Assembly (NCBI RefSeq): GCF_002007105.1
Contig: NZ_MVBC01000010.1
Coordinates: 124,001 to 188,000, forward strand
Direction: 5' to 3'
DNA length: 64,000 nucleotides
Source: Hymenobacter sp. CRA2
Lineage (GTDB): Bacteria; Bacteroidota; Bacteroidia; Cytophagales; Hymenobacteraceae
The notes under the pieces were generated by a model. The model made no database searches. It was not told where the DNA came from and saw only the letters and a program-made list of their open reading frames with translations. The translations under genes were made by a program, and so were the position numbers. Every line of letters starts with the position of its first letter. Positions within the stretch are counted from its first letter, which is position 1. Below, one piece after another: positions 23,874 to 32,329 of this stretch.

Positions 23874-24809
23874 CTAGAGAGAAACTTCGTTCGGGGCAGC
23901 TTCGGCGGGCTGCGCGGCGCGGCTCTGGCTGATGTGTTCCACGATGTTGCGGAACAGCTTCAGTCCGTCGCCTTCCTCCAACAGCGTGGGGTCGAGGCGC
24001 TTGCGCCGGGCCCAGTCGGGGTGATTGTAGAGCGAGAGGAAGGCCTCGGGGTGCGGCATCAGGCCGAAGACGTGGCCGGTGGTGTCGGTGAGGCCGGCGC
24101 AGTTCAGCTCGGCGCCGTTGGGGTTGTGCGGGTACAGCTCGGTTTCGCAGCCGGTGGCGTCGCAGTAAGTCAGGCAGTTCAGACCCTCGGCCAAGATGCG
24201 GCTCCTGATCTGCTCGTCGCGGATGACCAGGCGGCCTTCGCCGTGGCGCACGGGCACTTCCAGCGAGGTCAGGCCCTTGAGGAAGGGGGAGCGGTTGTTG
24301 GGGTTCACCGCCAGGCGCACCCACCGGTCTTCGTAGCGGCCCGAGGCGTTGTGGGTCAGCGTCACTTCGCGCTCCTGCTGGCCGGCGAAATCGGGCAAGA
24401 GACCCATTTTCACCAGCATCTGGAAGCCATTGCAGATACCCACCACGTAGCCGCCGGCCTTGATGAAGGCGCCAATTTCCTCCAGCAGCGTGCGGCCCGA
24501 GGGCAGCTTGCGGAAGCGCACCTTGTTGGCCATGACCACGCCCGAGCCCAAATCGTCGCCGAAGGAGAAGCCCCCGGGGAAGTTAAGCACGTCGTAATCG
24601 TGGATGCTGGTCTGCCCGCTAAGTACCTCGTTGAAGTGCACGATGGTAGCCGCGCCGCCCGCCAGCCGGTAGGCGGCGGCCAGCTCTTCCTCGCAGTTGA
24701 TGCCGAAGCCGGTCAGGACCAGGGCGTGCACGCGTTGTTCGTTGTTCGGTTGTTCGGCAGGGGTGCGGCCGGCCATCTGCGTCGTCAGGTTTTCTGCTTG
24801 ATTGCTCAT
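23874..24809 (-). CDS. purQ: FGAM synthase glutaminase subunit
   Basis: A 311-residue class I glutamine amidotransferase that supplies ammonia to PurL. The start MSNQAENLTTQ at 24809 is set by an AGGAGG eight bases upstream; a GTG three codons earlier is less likely. The core begins near residue 25 (RVHALVLTGFGINCEEEL). FPGGFSFGDDLG forms the oxyanion strand, GICNGFQML holds the nucleophile Cys, and MPHPEAFLSLYNHP holds His and Glu. It is longer than B. subtilis PurQ (227) and resembles the C-terminal domain of the large fused PurL. The stop of purL overlaps its ribosome-binding site. Confidence 0.92.
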   Translation of the reverse strand: MSNQAENLTTQMAGRTPAEQPNNEQRVHALVLTGFGINCEEELAAAYRLAGGAATIVHFNEVLSGQTSIHDYDVLNFPGGFSFGDDLGSGVVMANKVRFRKLPSGRTLLEEIGAFIKAGGYVVGICNGFQMLVKMGLLPDFAGQQEREVTLTHNASGRYEDRWVRLAVNPNNRSPFLKGLTSLEVPVRHGEGRLVIRDEQIRSRILAEGLNCLTYCDATGCETELYPHNPNGAELNCAGLTDTTGHVFGLMPHPEAFLSLYNHPDWARRKRLDPTLLEEGDGLKLFRNIVEHISQSRAAQPAEAAPNEVSL

Positions 24810-24817
24810 CGTCTCCA

Positions 24818-24823
24818 CCTCCT
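24818..24823 (-). promoter_or_regulatory. Shine-Dalgarno site of purQ overlapping the purL stop
   Basis: On the minus strand TAGGAGGTGG places AGGAGG across the purL TAG, eight bases before the ATG at 24809. A perfect site is uncommon for Bacteroidota, which mostly initiate without one, so it probably drives re-initiation after purL. Confidence 0.6.
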
Positions 24824-27800
24824 AAGCTTGCAGGGTTAGTTCTTCGCCAGCCATTACGCGGTTCACCGGGCCATTGCTCCAGGCTTCGCGCAGGTCAGCC
24901 GTAGCGGCGTCCACCACGGTTTGGTCTTGGTGACGAATCACCAAGCGGCCGCCGTCCGTCACCACGCCGAGGCGGGTGGCGCGGCCGTTCGTCAAGGCCT
25001 CGAAAGCTACCACGTCTTCCGGGGCCACGGTGGCCACGAAGCGCGAGTGGCTTTCCGAGAACAGCTCCGTGAGGACCGGCAGTTCGCCTTCCAGGGTCAA
25101 TTCTGCGCCGAGGTTGTCGTCGCCGAACAGGCTTTCGGCCACGGCTACGGCCAGGCCGCCGTCGGAAAGGTCGTGGCAGGACAGAATCAGATTCTGCTCG
25201 TGGGCCTCCCCTACTTTCTGGTACAGGTCCTTGGCCTGCTCGGGGCGCACGCGGGGCACGTTCTGGCCCAGTTCGCCGAAGAGGTGGTAGAGCTCCGAGC
25301 CGCCCAGCTCGTCGTAGGTGTCGCCGAGCAGGTAGACCACGTCGCCGGCAGCTTTGAAGTCGGACGTTACGGCGCGGCGCACGTCGGGCATCAGGGCGGT
25401 CATGGAGTAGAGCACCGTGGGCGGCACCGAAATCTTCTGCCCGTCGGCCTTGAAGTCATTTTTCATCGAGTCCTTGCCCGAGGTCAACGGAATGTGGTAG
25501 GCCACGCACATGTCGCGCAGGGCCTCGCAGAGCTGCACCAGGGCGGCCAGCTTCTGCTTGCCGTCGGGGTTGGTGACGGGGTCGTACACCGAGTCGGGCA
25601 CGCAGAAGTTGTCGTTCACCGACCAGAAAATCCCGTCGCCAGGCGTCAGGTTGGGCAGCTTGCCGCCCACCGACACGATCTGGCGCACCGCTTCGTCGAA
25701 GGCGCCGGCCGACATCTGGTAGGGGTCGATGTCGCCGTAGCGCGGCAGGATGCCGTTGCTTACCGCCACGCCTTCCCACGACTCGAAGTTGAACTGCACC
25801 ACGGCCGCGTCCTGCGGGGCCTGGCCGGTGCGGCCCATCAGCGGTTTCACCACCGTGCGGCCTTTCACCTCGTGGTCGTACTGCCGAATCACCGCCTCGC
25901 GGGAGCAGATGTTCAGCGCCCCGAGCAACTTAATCAGCAGGTCCGTCGCGTCGAGCGCAGCGGGCAGCTTGGGCTCGTGCAGGGTCGGCAGCTGCCACTC
26001 GGCCTCCAGCACCTTGCGCGGCACGCCTTCGTGCAGAAACTCCAGCGAGAGGGACGCCACCGGCTGCCCGTCGAAGGTCACGTCCAGGCGGCCGTTGTCG
26101 GTGAACTGCCCAATATCCGACAGCTCCACTTCCATTTCGGCGGCCAGCGCATTCAGCTCGGCCAGCTTCGCGGGCTCCACCACCAGCGTAAACCGCTCCT
26201 GCGACTCGGAGAGAAAAATTTCCCAGGGACGCAGGCCGGGGTACTTCAGCGGCACCTTTTCCAGCTCCACCGTGGCGCCGCCGCTGATGCCAGCTAGCTC
26301 GCCCACCGAGGATGACAAACCGCCCGCGCCATTGTCGGTGCTGCACTTGATCAGGCCGCGGCGAGTCGCCAGCAGCAGGAAGTCCATGGCCAGCTTCTGG
26401 GTAATCGGGGAGCCAATCTGCACGGCCGTGGCCGGCGCGGCTTCGTCCAGCTCGATGCTGCTGAACGTAGCGCCGTGGATGCCGTCCTTGCCCACCCGGC
26501 CGCCAGCCATGATGATACGGTCACCGGCGTCGATTTTCTTTTCCCAGGCGTCCTGGCCGGCCAGCTGCATGGGCAGGACTGCTCCCGTGCCGCAGTACAC
26601 CAGCGGCTTGCCGCGGTAGCGCTCATCAAACACGATGGCCCCGTTCACCGTCGGTACGCCCGACTTGTTGCCGCCGTCCTCGATGCCCTTGCGCACACCC
26701 TCGAACACCCGGCGCGGATGCAATTGGCCCGTCAGCAACGGCCCCGACCAGCTCGGCGGGCCGAAGCAGAGCACGTTGGTATTAAAGAGCAGCCGGGCAC
26801 CGCCGATGCCAGTGGCCAGCGGGTCGCGGTTGTTGCCCAGGATGCCGGTAATGGCTCCGCCGTAGGGGTCGATGGCCGAAGGCGAGTTGTGGGTTTCGAC
26901 CTTCCAGACAAACAACGACTCCTCGTTGATGCGCACCGCGCCGGCGTTGTCCGAAAACACCTTTATCAGCCAGTCGTTGCCGTTGTCGCGCAAGAGTCGG
27001 TCGACTTCGGAAGTCGCGCCTTTGATGTAGGTCTTGAACAGCCCGTCGACTTCCTTTTCCTCGCCCGTGACGGCGTTGCGGTAGCGGATGACGGCCGCAA
27101 ATTCCTTGTGCTTGCAGTGCTCCGACCAGGTTTGGGCCAGGATTTCCAGCTCGCAGTCCGTAGGGTCGGGCGTCAGGCCGGCCTCGGCGCGGCTGATCTG
27201 CGTCTCGGCCGAATAGTAGTAGTCCCGGATGGCCTGCATTTCCTCCAGGTTCAGCGCGTACACGTTTTCCTTCGACAGCTGCAGCAGCTCGGCGTCCGTC
27301 AGGTTTTCCAGGCGGATGGTGTGCGTGGTAGAATCGGCGCCGCCGCCTGGCTGCGGGGTAAAGTCGCGGATACCCTGCGCCGTGTGGCCCACCACGAAGC
27401 GGTTGATGAGTTTGTTGCCCAGCAGCTCTTCGGCCAGGTGGCGCAGGTCTGCTTCCGGCAGCTCCTTTTCCAGCAGGTAGAGGCGCTTGCTGAAGATGTG
27501 CTGGGTGCGCGTGTCCAGCTCGGTGCCGAGGAAGTCCTGCAGCGCGTTCTGGGCCGAGGTACCTTCGTCGTCCGTCACGCCGGGACCTTTGGCTACCAGG
27601 ATGTAGCTCTTGAGCTCCGGGGCCACGGCCCACTGGTCCAGCGCGACGTCGTTCAGCAACGGGTCCTGCAGGCACTGGGCGGCAAAGCTTTCGAGCTGCT
27701 CCGCGGTCAGCGGGTAGCGCACGGTGTACACGGCGCTGGTTTGCACGCGGCCGGTGAGCAAGTGCAGGTGACGCCGGGCGGCCTCGGCCACGCGGGCGCC

Positions 27801-27863
27801 TTCGCCGTCGTGCTGGCCAGGGCGCGGAATCAGTTGGATGGTATGGGAGGCAGTGTTATTCAA
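24822..27863 (-). CDS. purL: FGAM synthase, large synthetase subunit without glutaminase domain
   Basis: A 1013-residue enzyme that converts FGAR to FGAM with ATP and ammonia. The N-terminal 170 residues are PurS-like, then come the linker and AQTWSEHCKHKEF (near residue 245), VETHNSPSAIDPYGGA, GPP(S)WSG and two ATPase halves. The protein stops where, in the roughly 1300-residue fused PurL, the glutaminase would begin; that part is the next gene (purQ). It is thus between the fused large form and the small three-part (PurS/PurL/PurQ) form. It is the first gene of the purine operon; the 92-bp repeat at 27884 lies in its leader. Confidence 0.94.
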   Translation of the reverse strand: MNNTASHTIQLIPRPGQHDGEGARVAEAARRHLHLLTGRVQTSAVYTVRYPLTAEQLESFAAQCLQDPLLNDVALDQWAVAPELKSYILVAKGPGVTDDEGTSAQNALQDFLGTELDTRTQHIFSKRLYLLEKELPEADLRHLAEELLGNKLINRFVVGHTAQGIRDFTPQPGGGADSTTHTIRLENLTDAELLQLSKENVYALNLEEMQAIRDYYYSAETQISRAEAGLTPDPTDCELEILAQTWSEHCKHKEFAAVIRYRNAVTGEEKEVDGLFKTYIKGATSEVDRLLRDNGNDWLIKVFSDNAGAVRINEESLFVWKVETHNSPSAIDPYGGAITGILGNNRDPLATGIGGARLLFNTNVLCFGPPSWSGPLLTGQLHPRRVFEGVRKGIEDGGNKSGVPTVNGAIVFDERYRGKPLVYCGTGAVLPMQLAGQDAWEKKIDAGDRIIMAGGRVGKDGIHGATFSSIELDEAAPATAVQIGSPITQKLAMDFLLLATRRGLIKCSTDNGAGGLSSSVGELAGISGGATVELEKVPLKYPGLRPWEIFLSESQERFTLVVEPAKLAELNALAAEMEVELSDIGQFTDNGRLDVTFDGQPVASLSLEFLHEGVPRKVLEAEWQLPTLHEPKLPAALDATDLLIKLLGALNICSREAVIRQYDHEVKGRTVVKPLMGRTGQAPQDAAVVQFNFESWEGVAVSNGILPRYGDIDPYQMSAGAFDEAVRQIVSVGGKLPNLTPGDGIFWSVNDNFCVPDSVYDPVTNPDGKQKLAALVQLCEALRDMCVAYHIPLTSGKDSMKNDFKADGQKISVPPTVLYSMTALMPDVRRAVTSDFKAAGDVVYLLGDTYDELGGSELYHLFGELGQNVPRVRPEQAKDLYQKVGEAHEQNLILSCHDLSDGGLAVAVAESLFGDDNLGAELTLEGELPVLTELFSESHSRFVATVAPEDVVAFEALTNGRATRLGVVTDGGRLVIRHQDQTVVDAATADLREAWSNGPVNRVMAGEELTLQA

Positions 27864-27883
27864 AGCTCAGAAGGGTAGCAGCA

Positions 27884-27975
27884 TGTAGCGCGAACTTTCA
27901 GTTCGCGTATAGTTGAACGGCGGACGTTCGGGAGCTTGATGTTCTAGTACACGCGAACTAAAAGTTCGCGCTACA
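27884..27975. repeat. 92-bp MITE-like element with hairpin ends
   Basis: The ends TGTAGCGCGAACTTTCAGTT... (27884-27907) and its inverse (27952-27975) match at 23 of 24 positions, and each end is itself a small palindrome (GCGAACT...AGTTCGC). It has no coding capacity. It sits about 20 bases upstream of the purL start, inside the likely purL leader. Confidence 0.8.
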
Positions 27976-27990
27976 AACCCCAAGAATGCG

Positions 27991-28034
27991 GTAAGCCGCC
28001 CCGCGCCCGACAAACGGGCCACGAGGCGGCTTAC
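27991..28034. terminator. Candidate terminator after the pyr genes
   Basis: GTAAGCCGCC (27991-28000) and GGCGGCTTAC (28025-28034) pair perfectly. There is no T-run of note, so the role is uncertain. Confidence 0.45.
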
Positions 28035-28408
28035 AGAATGGTACGGAGCCGGGCTCCGGTCAGAATCAGCAGAGAATACTTCGCAGTTGTCTCCCAGGGG
28101 TTTTTCGAACTCGGCAGCTACGGGTTTTCGCAGCTGCTTTCGTAAGTCGGATATGCCGGCAGAGGATTCGCCGTGCGGCGGCACCGAGGCCGCGCGCAAC
28201 TGCGTCTGGTGTTCGGCTATTCGCTCTTCCGCTTCTCCCCGCGCCACGTCGAGGCGGTGCCCCGCGGCTACGCTGAAGAGCGCGCTGCCGCGCCACATAC
28301 TGTCGAAGTCAGCCAGCGGCTTCTTTCGGGTCAGCGAGGGGTTGGTATGGGAGAGGCTTCGTTGCACTGGGTAGCGAAGGAGATACAAAGGAACGACAAC
28401 CGCCGTCC

Positions 28409-29026
28409 TTACGCAAGCGCCGACACCGCATCGGGCCGACTTCCGGGCTTAACGGCCGGAATACCCTTGGCGCACAGCGGGCAATTTTCCGGCTGGTACG
28501 TCGCGGCTTGAACCGGTAGCAACGCGAAAAGCGGGAAGTCTAGTTCATGTTGGCCGCCGGTTCTGTCGATCAGGCAGGCCACGCCCAGCACTTCCACGCC
28601 CATAGCGCGCAGCACCACAGCTACCTCCAGCGTCGATTTACCGGTCGTCACCACGTCCTCGGCAATGATGACCTTCTGCCCGGGCTCTAAGGTGAAGCCG
28701 CGGCGCAGAGTCATCTTCGTATCGGCGTCGCGCTCGGTGAAGATGCCGGGCACTTGCAGCTGCCGGGCCAGCTCGTAGCTGACCACCACGCCGCCCATGG
28801 CCGGACCCACCACTAGGTCGGGCTGCAGGCCAGCTTCGCGAATCAGATCGGCCAGTACGCCTAAGGCCGGGGCGGCCAGGTCGGGGCGGCGCAGAAAGCG
28901 GGCGCACTGCACGTAGGTATCGGAGTGCAGGCCGGAGGACAGGCGGAAGTGGCCGCTGAGCAGGGCATCTTCGTCGCGCAGCTGCGCCTCAAACTGTTGC
29001 TGAAAGTCGCTCGGAGCGTAGGGCAT
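28409..29026 (-). CDS. pyrE: Orotate phosphoribosyltransferase
   Basis: A 205-residue enzyme making OMP from orotate and PRPP. Motifs: GHFRLSSGLHSDTYVQ (N-terminal substrate loop), LVVGPAMGGVVVSYELAR, ERDADTKMTLRRGF (flexible loop with catalytic Lys/Arg) and the PRPP signature KVIIAEDVVTTGKS. A short Cys-containing tail (CPLCAKGIPAVKPGSR) ends the protein. The start overlaps the end of pyrF by 38 bases, so the genes are coupled. The start MPYAPSDFQQQ is the first good one; a later start would remove the overlap but cut conserved sequence. Confidence 0.95.
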   Translation of the reverse strand: MPYAPSDFQQQFEAQLRDEDALLSGHFRLSSGLHSDTYVQCARFLRRPDLAAPALGVLADLIREAGLQPDLVVGPAMGGVVVSYELARQLQVPGIFTERDADTKMTLRRGFTLEPGQKVIIAEDVVTTGKSTLEVAVVLRAMGVEVLGVACLIDRTGGQHELDFPLFALLPVQAATYQPENCPLCAKGIPAVKPGSRPDAVSALA

Positions 29027-29771
29027 TGATTTGGGAAGTAAGGTCGCGGGCAGCGGCGCCGGCGTCGGCGGCCTGCCAGATGACGCGGGAAGTATTGATG
29101 AGCAAGCCTAGGCCGTCGGACTGCCGGCAGCCGGCCTGCACGGTGGCAGCAAGGTCGCCGCCCTGCGCGCCCACGCCGGGCACCAGAAACCACAACTCGG
29201 GGCAGCGCTGACGTAGGTGGCCCAGCGCGGTGGAGTTGGTGGCGCCCACCACCAGCCCGAGGCCGGGGTGTTCGTGGGTGAGCAGCTGCACCACGTCGGC
29301 CGAATAGTCGCTGACGGTGCCACCCACTACCAACTCCTGATCTTGCCAGGAGTGCGCGGGCTTGTTCGAAGTCTTGGCCAGCACAAACACGGCCTTGCCG
29401 GGCCGGGCGAAGGGCAGAATAGCGTCCTCGCCCATGTAGGGGTTCACCGTCACGCCGTCGGCACCGATGATGTCGTAGGCAAAGGCGGCGTAGCGCTCGG
29501 CGGTGTTGGCAATGTCGCCGAACTTGCCGTCCAGAATCATCGGCACGTCCTGCGGAATCCACTGGCGCAGGCGCTGCAACAGGGCCACGCCGTCGGGGCG
29601 GGCGAGGAAGAAGGCCAGGTTGGGCTTGAAGCCGGCGGCGTATTCGGCCGTCTGCTCCACGACCTGTTGCAGGCGGTATTCCACGTTGTCGCCCGGGGTC
29701 AGTTCAACCGGGTCGAGGCCCACGCACAGCAGGGAGTTGGCCGCTTGGGCGCGAAGAGTTAGCTGTTCCAT
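28989..29771 (-). CDS. pyrF: Orotidine 5'-phosphate decarboxylase, type 2
   Basis: A 260-residue enzyme that decarboxylates OMP to UMP. The catalytic array is seen as LDGKFGDIANT (Lys and the second Asp; the D-x-K-x-x-D pattern). CVGLDP marks the first strand, AGFKPNLAFF the second, and VNPYMGEDAI and FVLAKTSNK are typical of the type 2 subfamily (about 270 residues, longer than the 230-residue E. coli type). It overlaps pyrD upstream by 13 bases and pyrE downstream by 38. Confidence 0.95.
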   Translation of the reverse strand: MEQLTLRAQAANSLLCVGLDPVELTPGDNVEYRLQQVVEQTAEYAAGFKPNLAFFLARPDGVALLQRLRQWIPQDVPMILDGKFGDIANTAERYAAFAYDIIGADGVTVNPYMGEDAILPFARPGKAVFVLAKTSNKPAHSWQDQELVVGGTVSDYSADVVQLLTHEHPGLGLVVGATNSTALGHLRQRCPELWFLVPGVGAQGGDLAATVQAGCRQSDGLGLLINTSRVIWQAADAGAAARDLTSQINALRSERLSATV

Positions 29772-30628
29772 GCGGAAGCGTTGGTTTCAGTCAGCGTAGC
29801 GGTTTTTTCCCACTCGGTAGCCAGGCGCGCCGTGAGGCCCGGCTCCAGCCATTCGCCGGTGGCCACCTGCACGGCCGCGGCGCCGCAGCGCAGGTAGTCG
29901 CGCACGTGCTGGGCGGTGAAGATGCCACCGGTGCCGATGACGGGCAGCGTGATATTCTCGTCGTGGGCCAGCTCGTAGACGCAGCGCAGGGCAATGGGCC
30001 GCAGCGCTTCGCCCGACAACCCGCCGAGCAGCGGCTCCCCGGCGGCGGGCAGGTGCAGGGCTTTCAGGGTATTCGAAGCGGCCAGGGCGGTGGCCCCGCC
30101 TTCCTGGGCAGCCAGGGCCAGGGCGCGCACGTGGTCGGGCCAGGGCGGCAGCTTTACGATGAGCGCGGCGTCGGGGCCCAGCTCGTTGCGCACGGCTTCG
30201 GTGGCCTCGCGCACGAAGCGCGGCGTCAGCTCGAAGCCTTTCTGGGTGGTGGCGCTGCTGATGTATACTTCTACCCCGGCAATCTGACCGGCGGCTTCGC
30301 GGGCCAGAAAGCGGGCGATTTTTCGAAACCCAGGGATGCCGGGAGCGGTGATGCTCACCAGCACCGGCACGTTGTGGCGGCGCAACTGCGGCAAGTGCTC
30401 CTGCACCAGTTGCTCGGCGCCGTCGGTGCGGCGGTCGGTGGTGTTGAGCAGGGAGGCGTCGGCCACTTTGATGATGCCTTCGCTCCGGCTGCCGGGGCGG
30501 GGCTCCATGATGACCGTCTTGGTGAAAATGGCACCGAGATGCTCGTAGCCGAGGCCGTCGGGCAGCTGCCAGGGGGCGGCGGCCAGGCACACGGGGTTTT
30601 GCAGCGTGAGGGAAGGTCCGAGTTGCAT
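29759..30628 (-). CDS. pyrD: Dihydroorotate dehydrogenase-like FMN protein
   Basis: A 289-residue TIM-barrel flavoprotein, expected to oxidise dihydroorotate to orotate. It begins MQLGPSLTLQNPVCLAAAPW with GAIFTKTV, as in the family. The C-terminal FMN phosphate site is GTGGIFTAQHVRDYLRCGA, and SNTLKAL with GGLSGEALRPIAL also fits. Odd: at the place of the catalytic-base loop (N-x-S-C-P-N in class 1 enzymes) it reads YISSATTQKG, without Cys, Pro or Asn, so the base would have to be a Ser or the substrate may differ. Its position before pyrF and pyrE favours the usual role. Confidence 0.82.
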   Translation of the reverse strand: MQLGPSLTLQNPVCLAAAPWQLPDGLGYEHLGAIFTKTVIMEPRPGSRSEGIIKVADASLLNTTDRRTDGAEQLVQEHLPQLRRHNVPVLVSITAPGIPGFRKIARFLAREAAGQIAGVEVYISSATTQKGFELTPRFVREATEAVRNELGPDAALIVKLPPWPDHVRALALAAQEGGATALAASNTLKALHLPAAGEPLLGGLSGEALRPIALRCVYELAHDENITLPVIGTGGIFTAQHVRDYLRCGAAAVQVATGEWLEPGLTARLATEWEKTATLTETNASAWNS

Positions 30629-31671
30629 AGTGGATGGCGGCTATTTGATTCGGGCGGTCAGCCTGCGCAAAGGAAAGAATCCTGGGGTTAGCCAGCGGAA
30701 ACAGCGCGTTCTGCGAAGCTGGCCGAAGCACCTGCGCCGCTGCCACGGACGTCTTTGTGCGCACCAGATTTGCCCGAGTGCTGAGCGGCACAGATGCCTT
30801 GACTGGCCTCGCAGAACGGAACCCACTGCCGTCCTACTGGTTGTTGCCGGGTTCTTTCCTTCGGCGGCGCTGCGGTTCAGGCCGACCGGGAAAAGTGAGA
30901 AAATTGGACCGGCCCCGGGGCAGCGGCCCCGACTGGCGCCGGTCCGCGGCCGGAGCCGCGTAACCGGTGCCCGCCATCAAACCGGCTTTCCGCCGGCGTG
31001 TGGCGCCTGTCGTTGGTACTGGTGACACAAATGGAAACCCTGCTTTATTCCCGGCGCTGGCGTCTTCCCCTGTATCCGACACGAACGGACACAAAAAAAC
31101 CGCTCCGGTAACAACCGGGCGGCCAACGAGAGAAAAACAGGAAAACGAAACGAAACCAACAGCAGGAAACGGGTTTCGACCCCGTTGCAGAACCGGCGGA
31201 GCGGCGGTTCTGCGCTTCATCTTATGCTGGTTCTGGAGAAGCACGTCGCAAAAGTATCCAAGTTACAGAACAGCACAAGCAAGACTTCGGATATTTTTAG
31301 TGTTACGGAAATGTTAACACAGCTTCCCTCTTATATTATCAATGAACGCGTAGTGCGTACAGCTACGCCTGTACATCAATTTGTCAAACAACTAGTTACA
31401 CCTGCTCGACATCTTCGCCATCAGAGTAGCCAGCGCGAATCATATTGGATTTTAGTTTTATCAAGGAAGAAAATGGACAGTTTGCTGAAAATTTGCACCA
31501 ATGAGAAAAATACAAAAACCGTTAGTAACTTTCCTTAGAATTTACGCTGCGCATCAGGTTCGCCTACCTGTTTGTTCATGTTTCGCTAACGAATTCGTAA
31601 CAGACCGCCTGATTACCGGTTAGACCTTTGCACAGCATATTTCCAAGCCTTCACCTTCGCTGTTTTGCGTT
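30629..31671. other. 1-kb intergenic stretch, no gene recognised
   Basis: 30629-30850 is the probable leader and promoter region of pyrDFE. 30880-31200 is very GC-rich with many self-complementary words (for example GGCCCCGGGGCAGCGGCCCC) and could be a structured RNA, but I could not match it to RNase P, tmRNA or SRP RNA. From about 31250 to 31670 the DNA becomes AT-rich, as expected for a promoter of the gene at 31672; GACCTTTG (31623-31630) resembles a -7 box. Open frames here are not protein-like. Confidence 0.5.
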
Positions 31672-32250
31672 ATGAAAAAAATGCTACCGCTGTTCTGGAT
31701 GCTGGTTGCGCTCCTGGCTGGCTTCTCCGCCACCGCGCAGGACAATGCTCCCGTTGAGTACATCGAGCGGGTGCCCACTGAAAGCTACAGCCAGCAGACG
31801 CTGCAGGCCCGCGCCGCCGACTGGGCCGACCAGCACTTTGCCTACGGCCCCAAAACCGACTTTCAATCCAACCCCGCGGCGGGTACGGTCAGTGTGCAGG
31901 GCACCGTCAAGGTGAAGCCCGTGGACGCCAAAGGCCAGGCTCAGGAACGCGCCGCCCGCTTCGTCTTTACCTTTCAGGCCACCGACCAGGGCTACACCTA
32001 CTCCATAGGTCACTTCCGCGTCATTGCCGATCCGGCCAACCTTAATCAGCTCGTGAGCATGGAGGACTACCTCGCCCAGCTCGGCGCCGAGAAGCACAAC
32101 GACAAGACCAAGAACGACAAGCGCGTGCGGGCCCAGGCCAACTCGCTGGCCAGCGAAATTGCCATGAGCTTCCGCTCCTACATGAGTCAGATTCCCTCGG
32201 CCGAAGACGGCAGCGTGGGCCTGCCAGCCTCCGACAGCGCGGGGCACTAA
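31672..32250 (+). CDS. Exported DUF4468-like protein
   Basis: A 192-residue protein with a signal peptide (MKKMLPLFWMLVALLAGFSATAQ). After it YSQQTLQARAADWADQHF, then a beta pattern (GTVSVQGTVKVKP, RFVFTFQATDQGYTYSIGHFRV) fits the DUF4468 (TBP-like fold) arrangement of Bacteroidota envelope proteins; the role of the family is unknown. The C-terminus is Ser/Ala-rich. It is monocistronic, ending in a strong hairpin terminator. The family assignment is by pattern only. Confidence 0.65.
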   Translation: MKKMLPLFWMLVALLAGFSATAQDNAPVEYIERVPTESYSQQTLQARAADWADQHFAYGPKTDFQSNPAAGTVSVQGTVKVKPVDAKGQAQERAARFVFTFQATDQGYTYSIGHFRVIADPANLNQLVSMEDYLAQLGAEKHNDKTKNDKRVRAQANSLASEIAMSFRSYMSQIPSAEDGSVGLPASDSAGH

Positions 32251-32264
32251 CCCGCGCGTCCTGA

Positions 32265-32308
32265 AACGACGAAAGGCCGCTCCCGGGGAGCGGCCTTTCG
32301 TCGTTTTC
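32265..32308. terminator. Bidirectional terminator
   Basis: A long stem AACGACGAAAGGCCGCTCC and its complement, with A/T ends, lies between the convergent DUF4468-like and acyltransferase genes. Confidence 0.85.
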
Positions 32309-32329
32309 GGGCCTAAGCCTCAGTCTGTG

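Larger units (their letters stand above)
27867..28388 (-). other. Intergenic stretch with a doubtful 173-codon frame
   Basis: Between pyrE and purL (27864-28408) an open minus-strand frame starts 20 bases after pyrE. Its first 120 codons have GC-rich third positions like real genes here, but it then runs through a terminator-like stem (27991-28034) and the MITE-like repeat, and I recognise no domain. Either a small or decaying gene ends inside, or nothing is encoded. The stretch probably also holds the purL promoter. Confidence 0.25.

Noticed and set aside
23112-24839. Open plus-strand frame of 575 codons across purC and purQ
   Set aside because: It covers two genuine genes on the other strand and has no family-like motif.
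24921-27878. Two long plus-strand frames opposite purL
   Set aside because: Shadow frames of a conserved enzyme.
29787-30791. Long minus-strand frame over pyrD with an upstream extension
   Set aside because: It is out of frame with the conserved PyrD sequence and Arg-rich; PyrD starts properly at 30628.
31017-31210. A T-arm-like word (ACGGG TTTCGAC CCCGT near 31167) suggesting a tRNA or tmRNA
   Set aside because: No acceptor or anticodon stem fits around it and the loop phase is wrong for TTCRA.
30834-31317. Frames of about 116-139 codons in the 1-kb gap
   Set aside because: Low complexity, Arg/Pro-rich, no start context, and both strands are open at once.
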